From positions 78,077 to 142,076 of the forward strand of contig MNCI01030730.1 of the NCBI GenBank assembly GCA_015680685.1: a stretch of 64,000 nt of DNA, written 5' to 3'. This stretch comes from Gnetum montanum. Its lineage: Eukaryota > Streptophyta > Gnetopsida > Gnetales > Gnetaceae. Every line of letters starts with the position of its first letter. Position 1 is the first letter of the stretch. Shown in pieces: positions 43,151 to 52,994 of this stretch. The notes below the pieces were generated by a model. It was given only the letters and a program-made list of their open reading frames with translations. It was not told the DNA's origin and did no database searches. Both the position numbers and the translations under genes were made by a program.

Positions 43151-43982
43151 TGTTAAGAGGTTTCACCTTCTTTTAAAAGCTGAGAGGGATAAGCTTCTAG
43201 AAAAGGAGATCCCTTCTCAACCTCTTCCTAATATCACTTCTTCAACAAGTAAACTAATTTTGAGTGATTTAAAGATTTTCAAATGGATTAAGAAAGTGAC
43301 AAGCTCCAAACTCTTCACATCATATGGTTAGTTTATTTCAATGATGCATTGAAAGATTATATGTAGTTTTGCAAATGTCAAAAGTAACTTGGTTGATTTT
43401 TATCTTTTCTAGAAATGAAAAAGAAAATTTAGACTTGTGTTAAGAATAAGAAATTGTTGTTGGAGGATTTGATTGAGGACTTAGAGAGAAAGCTAAACTT
43501 GATTCTTTTGACTTGAGGTTGAATATTCTAATGTTCTTCCACTTATTATGCAAACATAATATAAGTAAGAAGAATATTTAGGAATTAAATCTTATGTTAT
43601 CAATACTTACCTCGTTATCTTAGGTAATGACAAGAGGTAAATTAAAGATCTTCCAACCATCAATCACCAATTCTAACCAGGATCACATAAATTAAAACTC
43701 ATATTTGGTTACCCAAGTGAAGGTAGGACAAATTCCTCTTTCCAACTTGTGTTACCCTAGATATTTTACTTACCTAGTTAAAATATAAATTACATAATGA
43801 AGATAATAAGAAGGTTATGAATAAAACTAAGGTTAAGCATCTACTTGATCTTGATCAACCTCAGGAATTAACGTAAGTAGTTATAGCCTTGCCAATAGAG
43901 GTATATGATTAGATGGCCCTAGTCTGGATGGTAAGGCTTGATCTTGCTTCTTGACTTTTTCCTTATGAATTAATTCTATAAG
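43151..43982. other. Decayed sequence between copia fragment and element C
   Basis: Coding-like scraps (for example EKENLDLC and GGFD) may continue the copia fragment, but no motif is clear. Element C inserted at its right end; the target bases are CTTGG. Confidence 0.3.
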
Positions 43983-43987
43983 CTTGG

Positions 43988-44961
43988 TGATGAGTGGTGG
44001 GTATCCCTACACTCAACCATATGAATACGAGCATTTCATGCACGATCTGTTCGAACTCCACAGACTAAATGCCTACACGCCTCTTAGAACACTTAGGGTT
44101 AATTATTCGTTCTCTTCCCATACTTACTTGTATTTTTCATAGTGTATGGTTAAGCAAGTCTGAAGTATATGATTTTTATGATCTTTTATGTTTTTATCCT
44201 ATGCTAGAGGGTGAAGGGTTGAGAAACTAACTCTAACTAATGACTAAGTCTAGATTACCTAGCATCAGCATTCATTCCCACTTACCATACACACCCTGAA
44301 CTATGCAACTGTGGCTACCAAACACTAATCGTTACTAGGATCACCACATGTAACGCACATGCTCGAAGTGGTCATACTGAGGCACTTAACTAGCCTAAAC
44401 ATGATGAGCATCCATTCCTTGACTATCCGTACACATCCGTAGATTCTTGTAATCAAGTCGTACTCATCCCGCGTTCTAGGAGACAAGGGTGAGAGAATCT
44501 AATCACGATGAGCAGCCAATTCCTTGACTAACCGTACACATTCGTAAATTCTCGTAATCAAGTCATACTCATACCATGCTACTACAGGTAATAAATAACA
44601 TGTAATAAATAACAGATAATAAATCCTATTCCATGCACTGCAAGGTTTATCCACAAAGCTCTTCTTTTTTTCCGTAGACAACTTTCGTTCAGGTACAAAG
44701 CTACTCGAATAAAGATCCATTCACTTGGGGACTCCTACTGCAGGCACATGGAAAATATTCTATCTTTGGAGTGATCAATCTGCTAGAATTTTTCTACTTC
44801 TAGCCTAGGATGAGGAATAAGGGGAGTGCCACCTCTTATTTATAGATATGACAGCAGACCACGATATCGTGTACATGATATCACAGGGGACGACGTGATA
44901 TCGTGACGGTCATGATATCATATACGTGATATTGAAGCTCATGCGATATCACATCCCACCA
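43988..44961 (-). mobile_element. 3' LTR of element C (974 bp)
   Basis: It pairs along its length with 50379-51304. It contains an internal tandem duplication: ATGATGAGCATCCATTCCTT (44402) and CGATGAGCAGCCAATTCC (44506), each followed by a GTACACATTCGTA and AATCAAGTCRTACTC block. TATAAATA (minus) is at 44837-44844 and a GATATC cluster at 44860-44950. Confidence 0.9.
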
Positions 44962-44975
44962 TACCCCCATGACTA
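44962..44975 (-). other. Polypurine tract of element C
   Basis: On the minus strand GTCATGGGGGTATG lies against the 3' LTR start TGGTGGGATG. The core GGGGG is the expected second-strand primer. Confidence 0.7.
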
Positions 44976-46985
44976 AATGAAAACTTGTCCTCGAGTTCAT
45001 TACAATAATAGTGAGAAGGTATGGAATTATTGAGGGAATGGAACTAATGGGATGACATGTGAACGGATCATCATTACAAGACTTGACAAAACTGGTGTTC
45101 ATGCCAACAAGGGTGAACACCTTATTACAATGACATCAGGCGACATTTGACAGCTTGAGAGAAGAGAGGAAAGAGTGAAGAGAAGAGAAGAAGCCTTGCT
45201 GCTGTCAATGCTAGATTGTGCCTTTCATTGTCCATTCGTAAGTGCATCATTGGTCTTGCTCCTTGCATAACTACTTCCAACACTGCTCCATTCCAAGTGC
45301 TCCCTCCAAATCTGGTTCGTTGTTGCATGATCGCCATATGCACACGCAACACAGTCTTATATTAGCAAGGGTAAATGAATTTCAATGTGGTAATACCTTG
45401 CTTTGGTGTAAGTCCATTGGCTGGGTTGTGGTATGGCTGATTACGGTTCTGGGAATATATAAATAATGACTACCAAAGGTGTAGGGGTTAGGAGAGAATC
45501 AAAAAAATTTGGCGCTAGGAGAAAATCGAAAAAAATCAAGCCTTAGAATGGAGAAAGGAAGGAATAAGAAAGATAGATAAAAAGGGACAACTAAAACATT
45601 GATTAAGTGGATGTCAAGATGGAATGAACAAAATAAAATCAATTTGCAAAAATGTTAAGGGAAAGAATTTAACTAATGCACCAAATAGGAATGTCAGTGG
45701 GTCCTCCCCAAAGTAGGCTCATGCCCTTAATGCCCTGACAATCCCACATTCAAAGAGTCCATAGGCTCTAGGAATGTCCTTTGGAACAAGAGTTAAAGTC
45801 TTAACCATAAGAATTTACCAAAAAGAAAACAATGTATCTATCAAAATATACACTAGTGATACAAGCTGCAATGAGGTGAACAATGGAGAGAAGGATGGGG
45901 AGAAGAGGATGAAATGGAATCCCAAGAACAAGGTGGTGTACAACCCCTTGTGTATTTCATGATTAATGTGACTTGGCAAATCCCATTCCAACTCTGGCCT
46001 CAAACCAACCACATCCAGTGACTTTGCATCAATGCACTTGGCTAACCATCCACTTGAATGACAAGAATGCACCTCCAAGAGCCACCACCATTTCGACGAA
46101 ACAAAGGAGAGAATGAGAAGCGAGAAGGGCCTTAGTTAGAGGGAACACTTTTGGTTCCATAACCAGTGCTTGTAGCCCAAGTTTATTTCATCTAAGGGGT
46201 GTGCTTTGAATCCTCACCCTTTTTGTTTTTTTTTTTTTGTGTTTTATGTTTTCATGCATGAGAACCACACCATGCAAATACTTCTTATTTTTATTATCTC
46301 AGCTTTCGATAATTGGGTAACATCAGAACGACAAGAAAACTCAAGAAGAAAACATCCAAGCATCCAAGAGAATGGCCAGCACAAATGCATCAAGTTCCCT
46401 TGAAGTCACACCTTTTTCAAACCTTGAGTCCTTCCTTAGTTTGAGAATTACCCAGTCACTGATTTGTTAAAGTTCTTTATTGGAAAGGGGACTGTGCATT
46501 TCCAAGCCAAGAGAGACCATAGACTTTGGTGGATCGATGGATGAAGTGGACTCATTACCTGCCATATCAAAAGAACATACCTTAGCATCAACATTCTAAC
46601 TTTAAGGTAAAAACCAAACATTAGCAATCAATGAAAAATAGTTCATAACATCATTCCAAACACTTATTGGGTGACAAACTTACAGGGTGGATACACATGG
46701 ACACACACATATAGAAAAAAATGAAAAAGTATAACGATGCTATAAAAAAAACAAGAAAAGTTAAAGAAATTTGTAAAACAGAAACGAGAAAAGTTAAAGA
46801 AATTTGTAAAACAAAAATGAAAAAAGTTAAAAAAATTTGTAAAAGAAAAATGTGTGAAACAAAAACATTGTAAAACAAAAACAAAAAAGAACTAAGGGCT
46901 CCATATGATTAGCATAGGTGGCCATCTCCCCCATGACTAAATTGAAAGGGAGAGATCTGAAATAATGAGTGCCTATTTGAATTTC
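44976..46985 (-). other. 3' internal region of element C, noncoding or remnant third reading frame
   Basis: The same region is present in element B (23146-24449, plus). Frames at 45352-45125 (begins MLRVHMAIMQQRTRFGGSTW) and 46078-45815 (begins MEVHSCHSSGWLAKC) are open here; a decayed counterpart of the first is visible in B at about 24105-24330. Homology-only conservation or a former extra gene in the position of Athila's third reading frame are both possible. AAATTTGTAAAACARAAA occurs three times at 46768-46850. Confidence 0.5.
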
Positions 46986-47099
46986 TAAGAAGTGTCTAAC
47001 TTCTCCCAATTGATGATCTTAGATTAAGGGGTGGAAGCTAGCGATGCTCATATTTTAATCTGTCTATGCCTTCTTTGTGCCTCAGTTCATTCCATGCAT

Positions 47100-47900
47100 A
47101 TTTAGTTTCTCCTCCTAGTAGTTGTCAACCACGGGGTGTCTACTACTTGTGTGGTTGCTACATACAGGCATCTTTGTTTCAAAGTTTCAAGGGCACACTT
47201 GCTGCATGGAGGCATTTTCTCCATGTCATCACCCGATGAATCACTGTATGTGATGCATGGAACTTTCTTCTTCTTGATTTTTCCATAAATTTTTATCTTG
47301 GATATCTGCAAGGAAAGTTCGTGGATCCCTAGGTATGAATCTACTGTACTTAGCCATGGCCTTCCCATTATAATTGGGAAGCCCCCTCCATTGTTGTTGA
47401 TTTTAATCACCAGGAAATCGACTAGGTAGGACCAACCACACACAGTGGTAATGATGTCTTTCACCAATCCCAAGGGAATGGTGATAGATTGGTCTGCCAG
47501 CTAAAGTTAAATGTTTCTCTTCTTAAGTTGGGGTAGGTTCCAAGCATGATACATCTCTTGTGAAATTAGGTTGACTCCGAAACCTGAGTCAAGAAGAGCC
47601 TTATGAGGTTTGTTCCCAGTGATTTGTAAATAAATTAAGGGGCTTACAGGATCAGTTAGTTTCCTAGGAAGGTAGCCTACCTTGATCTAGTCGGTTACGG
47701 TATGTGTTAACATAACCGTATGCATACAGTTCTTTTGGACTGAAGGGTGCTCTGAAGTGTTAGATGGTGGAGATATGTACATAAGTTCAACCATTTGTTG
47801 TTGCGAGAGTTTGTATGGGCTTCTAGTTCTGATGTAAGACCTTCTCTTTTTACAATTATCAGAACCAACAGCCAATTGAATATCTATAGCTCAAATAGTT
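47100..47900 (-). pseudogene. Protease region of element C
   Basis: On the minus strand: KALLDSGFGVNLISQEMYHA (active-site D-S-G retained, about 47600-47550), then MGLVKDIITTVCGWSYLVDF and LVIKINNNGGGFPIIMGRPW then LSTVDSYLGIHELSLQISK (47473-47330), matching B (MGRAWLSTINACLGIHDLS). An upstream frame (47875-47687) starts MAVGSDNCKKRRSYIRTRSP and belongs to the gag to PR linker. The protease ends with CALETLKQRCLYVATTQ at about 47150. There is no RT beyond: the next 110 bases lead straight to the sequence that closes pol in element B. Confidence 0.85.
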
Positions 47901-48439
47901 ATAGCTCTTGTGGCGTTACGTTGCTACGGTTGACTAGGGAGTTCCCCTTGCATTGTTGAAACAGGTTGTATGGGAACTACAGGTGGAAGAGGTGCAGATG
48001 GAGTTGGAGGATGAGATGACTGTGAGATGTCTCCCAGAGGAGAAGGAGTTCTCCTGAAGTACTCCCAAACTTGGTAGTGACGTTGGGGAGTAGTGTGACC
48101 CATAGAGTCACTTAGAGAAACCAGCTGCTACACATAATAACCATAAGGATTAGGCTATGGGTAAGGGTACAATTTTGTTGATGGTGGCATCCCCCATGAA
48201 TGTGGGTATTGCCACTATTGATGTTATCCAATGGACTATGGTGGAGTTCCACTTGGATAGTACGTTAGTGGTTGGTGGAACTGCCTTAGGTTACCTTATG
48301 GATAAGGTAACGTTCAGGGTGTTTGCTGTTGGTTAAGTCTTGGATTTCGTGCATACACCCTAGACTCCTATAGATGTGAGATAATTAGACAACATCCCTT
48401 GGGATGGTCATAGTGGGAAATCTCACATCCACCATCATC

Positions 48440-50235
48440 GTCTGTGTCTAAGTCCACAGCCTCATCGGAGATAGAAATTTTTTCCTTACGCTTGTTATGT
48501 GCAAGGCCTGAATCTCTCCGCTTTGTTTTACCTTTTTCACTACTTCGTTCATCCTTAGACTCTTATATAATTTTTAGAATACTTTCAATTCTGGAGTCTA
48601 AGGAATCCCACATTTGGTCCATCTTAGCTGATACTTCTATTGGTAATTTCTGGATCGACAAGGTTTTTTGGTTCACCAACTCTTCGAGTGGTGACTCATC
48701 CTCCTCATCACAGAATTTCACTCCCTTCTTTCGAAGCAAGGGATCATGGTTTTATTCTTCCACACTTTCCCTCTTACGTAGCTCACCTTCCTCTTGTGCT
48801 ACTTGTTCCAGCAAGCATTATACTTCATGGACTCTAAGTTGTGATAGTCTCCCTTGGGCATAAGTCCCAAGGGTTCTTCTCATTTCATTCCTTAGTCCAT
48901 CTACGATGTGGCAGAGTTGATCCCACTGAGCGTACCCATGGCCTGGGCAACAATGTAACAATGTGTAGTAGCGGGCCATGGTAGCATCTAAAGGTTCATA
49001 AGTACGTTGTTTCCAGCCTTGGATCTACTTACGCAAATTCGACACTTTGGAGTACATCTGATATTTATTGTTGAAGAGTTCTAGCATCGTACTCCACCTC
49101 TTGATGGTTTCTAGTTCTAAGGACTAGTACCAACTCTCTGCTTCTTTAGTCAATGTCCTTGGGATCAACTTAAGCTTTTACCACTCATTCTCTATATTTT
49201 TCAAGGCACAAGCATCATGGAATGCCTGTAAATGATACTATGGATTACCATTGTATCCCCCTTCAAAATGTGAGATATTATTTATGTTTAAACACTTGAT
49301 CCGACTATCCTTTAAGTGTCTTGTGGGAATCCTAACTACCTCCCTGATGTTAATCATACTTTGGGTTGTGATTAGGGGCTCGTCATGATCATCTCTTTCA
49401 TGACACCTGTGATGTCTTCGTTGTTCCCTACTCTCCCTACGTCCTTGCCCTTGTCCTCTCTCTCAACTTTCCGATTGAGGCCTTTCATTTTTCCTACCTC
49501 TATCCTCATCATTATGTTCATGGTGGCTGGCCCTAGATGTGGGAGGAGAGGGTGAGTGATGAGATGAAGGGAAAGAAGAAGGGGAACCATCACCATGACG
49601 ATGTTTCTTACATTCTCTTCGATTTCTTCAGCCCTAATTGTTCTAACAATCTCAGTGCCTATCCTTAGCATGAGTTGTTGTTCCTTCGGTGAACAGTTGA
49701 CATTCACGGGGATCAAAACCAATGTTATGGATTGTTGAGCGTAGGTTCTGATGCCTAACCTCTTCATCATCATGAGGAGGGGAACATCGTTTGCTAAAGA
49801 ACCCGTTATAAGGGTTTCCTCATCTCCTATTTCCCTAAGGACGTGTGAGGCTTTGCCCTTCAAAAGTGTATATTGTCCCTCCTGCCTTAAGTTCCTCATA
49901 TGTTGTGCTTCTGTGGGATGATAATCCCTCCTATTAAAATCTTTAGCAACATATTCGGTAAATAACTCTCTCATGCCTATTTGTGCTAAGGCATGGAAGA
50001 GCATTTTAGAGACTAATCGATCTAAGGGTAACACAATGTTACCTTGTAGGTCTCTCCACTGTAGTTGTTCGTTCTGATGGAGGATGAAGGTAAAGTTAGG
50101 AATATACTCATCTGGATGAGTATGGACTATCTTATATTGTTGAGGACATGGCTGATTTTGGTTATGTGTTATATGTTGCCGACTGTGTCTAGTGTTAGTC
50201 CTAGGTGGAGAATTAGATATGTCAGAAAAAGTCAT
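48440..50235 (-). pseudogene. Gag of element C
   Basis: A 287-codon open frame (50235-49372) starts MTFSDISNSPPRTNTRHSRQ, with HPDEYIPNFTFILHQNEQLQ and LQGNIVLPLDRLVSKMLFHA; its last third is frameshifted relative to B. The gag core (49300-48840) reads YHLQAFHDACALKNIENEW, LKLIPRTLTKEAESWY, STMLELFNNKYQMYSKVSNL, EPLDATMARYYTLLHCCPGH then RNEMRRTLGTYAQGRLSQL. A charged segment with LEELVNQKTLSIQKLPIEV and DQMWDSLDSRIESILKII, then CEISHYDHPKGCC, follows. Fewer stops than in B suggest this is the youngest gypsy copy in the window. Confidence 0.85.
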
Positions 50236-50360
50236 TTTTATCGATGTTCTATTTCACTGTTATATAAATTATTAATTAATTAATTAACCCGAAGGTTCAT
50301 TAAGGCTCCCAATGATTTGAGTGATTCCTTTATGTTCTATTCGATGCACAAGCACTTAGT

Positions 50361-50377
50361 CCCCGGCAACGGCGCCA
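50361..50377 (-). other. Primer-binding site of element C (tRNA-Asp type, near-intact)
   Basis: The minus strand reads TGGCGCCGTTGCCGGGG, one base after the LTR end CTCATCA (50379). This is the site complementary to the 3' end of tRNA-Asp used by Athila-group gypsy elements. It is the reference for the decayed sites of elements A, B and D. Confidence 0.9.
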
Positions 50378-50378
50378 A

Positions 50379-51304
50379 TGATGAGTGGCGTGTATCCCTA
50401 CACTCAACCATATGAATACGAGCGTCGCACACACAATCCGATCGAACTCCGTAGACTAAATGCCTACATGCCTCTTGGAACACTTAGGGTTAATTATTCG
50501 TTCTCATCCTAGACTTTTTTTTGTCATAGTGTATGGTTAAGCAAGTCTGAGGTATATGATTTTTATGGTCTTTTATGTTTTTCTCCTATGCTAAAGGGTG
50601 AAGGGTTGAGAAACTAACTAACTCTAACAAATGACTAAGTCTAGATTACCTAGCATTAGCATCCATTTCCACTTACTTTACACACCCTGAACTATGCAAC
50701 TGTGGCTACCAAACGCTAATCGTTACTGGGATCACCACACGTAATGCACGTGCTCGAAGTGGTCGTACTGAGGCACTTAACTAGCCTAAACGTGATGAGC
50801 ATCTATTCCTTGACTATTAGTACACATCCGTAGATGCTCGTAATCAAGTCATACTCATCCCGCATTCTAGGGGACAAGGGTGAGAGAATCTAATCATGAT
50901 GAGCAGCCAATTCCTTGACTAACCGTACACATTCGTAAATGCTTGTAATCAAGTCGTACTCATACCGCGCTACTACAGGTAATAAATAACAAACAATAAA
51001 TCCTATTCCATGCATTACAAGGTTTATCCACAAATCTCGTCCTTATTACCATACACAACTTGCTTTCAGGTTCAAAGCTACTCGAATAAAGATCCGTTCA
51101 CTTGGGGACTCCTATTGCGGGCACATGGAAAATATTCTATCTTTGGAGTGATCAATCTACCAGAGTTTCTCTACTTCTAGCCTAGGATGAGGAATAAGTG
51201 GAGTGCCGCCTCTTATTTATAGATATGGTGGTGCATCGCGATATCGTGTACACGATATCGCAGGGGACAATGCGATATCGCGTACGTGATATCGCGTCCC
51301 ATCA
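50379..51304 (-). mobile_element. 5' LTR of element C (926 bp)
   Basis: It has TG...CA ends and the same order of blocks as the 3' LTR. The U3 cluster at 51236-51300 holds a perfect 24-base palindrome (51238-51261, centre GTGTAC) flanked by more GATATCG copies. The right flank is the target repeat CTTGG. Confidence 0.9.
51214..51221 (-). promoter_or_regulatory. LTR TATA box of element C (TATAAATA)
   Basis: TATAAATA on the minus strand, 84 bases inside the LTR start, just after the GATATC palindrome cluster. It has the same place and wording in the 3' LTR (44837-44844) and in element A. Confidence 0.65.
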
Positions 51305-51529
51305 CTTGGTAACTTAGAAGAATCAAGTATCGTAGCATATACAATCTAGGATCTTGATGAAGAATGATGTTGATCCATCTTTATTAGTCATGATAGCATA
51401 ACTAGTGAATTTTGGTTCATGATTAGTACTATTCATTAACATCATATATTCCTAAATTCTAGGATTTGACTTATTTGTTAAAAATTCAAAGTAAGTGACA
51501 TATGCATTGTTCAATGGAATTACATGTTA

Positions 51530-52105
51530 AATGAATGAGAACATCCTTTTCAAATTGAGTTCCTCTATCACAAGATCCATTACACATCCATATTTGAAAA
51601 ATTGATAAATACTACTTCCAAATTTCCCATTGAAGTCTTTGTAGATGATAAATGATACTAGATTAAGATTGGTATGGATAATAAATAACTTATTCTTCAA
51701 GATTTCCTTAATTTGGTTAATCACGTAGGCCACTTGACAAAGTCTAACATTTGGACATATTAATTTTCAAATTAAATGCTTTGGATAACCATTCATGTTG
51801 TGAGTGGTGTAATAGGCTGATTTGTATGACTTAAAAGAAGAACTACCTTAGAAATGCTTTTCTTATACCCACCTTTGTATTCCAATTTTTTCAAATTGGG
51901 TTAGAATTGGTATAAGAATTCATAAGGCAATACTTCTTGTAGGTACAATACATCAACATTCATATCTTGTAATTTTGGTACGATGAATAGGTATTGGTAC
52001 TCGTTCCAATCCAAGGTCCAAGATGGACATAATAGATGTTATGTTGCATTGGCTAGGGATCTTGTAAGCACATTGTATGTTGCAACTTTTATTCTTATTC
52101 TTGGA
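51530..52105 (-). pseudogene. CCR4-like deadenylase pseudogene (endonuclease/exonuclease/phosphatase fold)
   Basis: On the minus strand: IRIKVATYNVLTRSLANAT (family FRV.SYNVLA...), stop, CPSWTLDWNEYQYLF (family YCPSWALSW.YRR), LQDMNVDVLYLQEV (family ADILCLQEV, with the metal-binding Glu), FLYQF.PNLKKLEYKGGYKK (family EEFFAPEL...GY.GVYKK). After about 115 bases in another frame: VRLCQVAYVINQIKEILKN (family LWQVH.LLKGLEKI) and FIIYKDFNGKFGSSIYQFFK (family LVCGDFNSVPGSAPH.LL). CCR4 shortens mRNA poly(A) tails in the cytoplasm. Only a middle portion is present, roughly 80 residues between the two blocks are missing, and stops and a frameshift show it is dead. No splice sites are evident, so it could be a processed copy or a gene fragment. 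Confidence 0.65.
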
Positions 52106-52994
52106 TTCACTCTTGGATTGTTTCTCTTCATAGGTATCATACACGTTGTCAAAATAAGATTATTATTATACATGATGTTTTGTTGCAAGATTCAGTTTTA
52201 CCCTAAGTTAGTATACATCTTCATGACCATTTTAGTTCATCAACTAATTGATCAATTTTTTGGATCTATAACCATTATCTAAACTCTTAATTGTGATATC
52301 TCATTCCTAGATGTTATGGAAAACATCAAATATACATTATATTAGACATTATCCATAAGAAGATAATATATAAAACATCAAATATATGTAATATTTGAGA
52401 TTGTGTGTAATGGAAATAATAGGGAAAATGCAAAAAGAGAAAAAAAATGATCTATTGATATGAAATGGAGTATCTAGATCATGCTTTGAGATTGTTTCCT
52501 TTGGGTTTTCTTCCTTTAGCATCTATTCCTTAGAGGGAATCTAGCATTACCACCACAGTTAGGCCTATCACTAACCAAAAGGAATGGCTAGTCCTCTTCC
52601 AATCCTACTTCACCCAGCTCCTTTGCCTTGCTTGTACCAACTCTACCACTCCATGGTAGCACAACCTCCAAGCCTAGGTATAAATGCCTTAAGTTAAACC
52701 ACCAAAGATCACATCAAGAGACATGTCCATTATTACAATGTGCTCTTTTGGGTCTTAGTTACATATGATCTTTTGGATCATGTTATAATAATGATAACAC
52801 TTGTCCTGAAGAGGCACCATCTTTGTTATGCAACAACATGATTTGGGAATGGGGACATTACATTAATAATCTTTCTACCTCCCTTAGAACACTGACTTTG
52901 ACATTCTGACTAATGACACACTACGAATAAATGGTGTAAGACTATCTATCTATAGAGGCTAAGCACCTAATCGTAACATTCAGGGTAACTAAAG
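52106..52994. other. AT-rich spacer left of the satellite array
   Basis: No supported gene. The 99-codon frame at 51983-52282 (plus) lies opposite the deadenylase relic and is hydrophobic by chance. From about 52500 the sequence is less AT-rich (CCTCTTCCAATCCTACTTCA), with no recognised content. Confidence 0.4.

Larger units (their letters stand above)
43983..51309 (-). mobile_element. Gypsy element C, structurally complete but lacking RT, RNase H and integrase
   Basis: The two LTRs (43988-44961, 974 bp; 50379-51304, 926 bp) have TG...CA ends and are flanked by an identical 5-bp target duplication, CTTGG (43983-43987 and 51305-51309). A PBS is perfectly placed and almost intact, and a polypurine tract precedes the 3' LTR. 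Inside, on the minus strand: gag (50235 to about 48440), protease (about 47900-47100), then a jump to the last few codons of pol (about 46985) and a 2-kb 3' region. About 3 kb of RT, RNase H and integrase present in element B are absent. Two intact LTRs plus the target duplication show it inserted as a unit, so the loss either preceded insertion (mobilised in trans) or is a later internal deletion. Confidence 0.9.
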
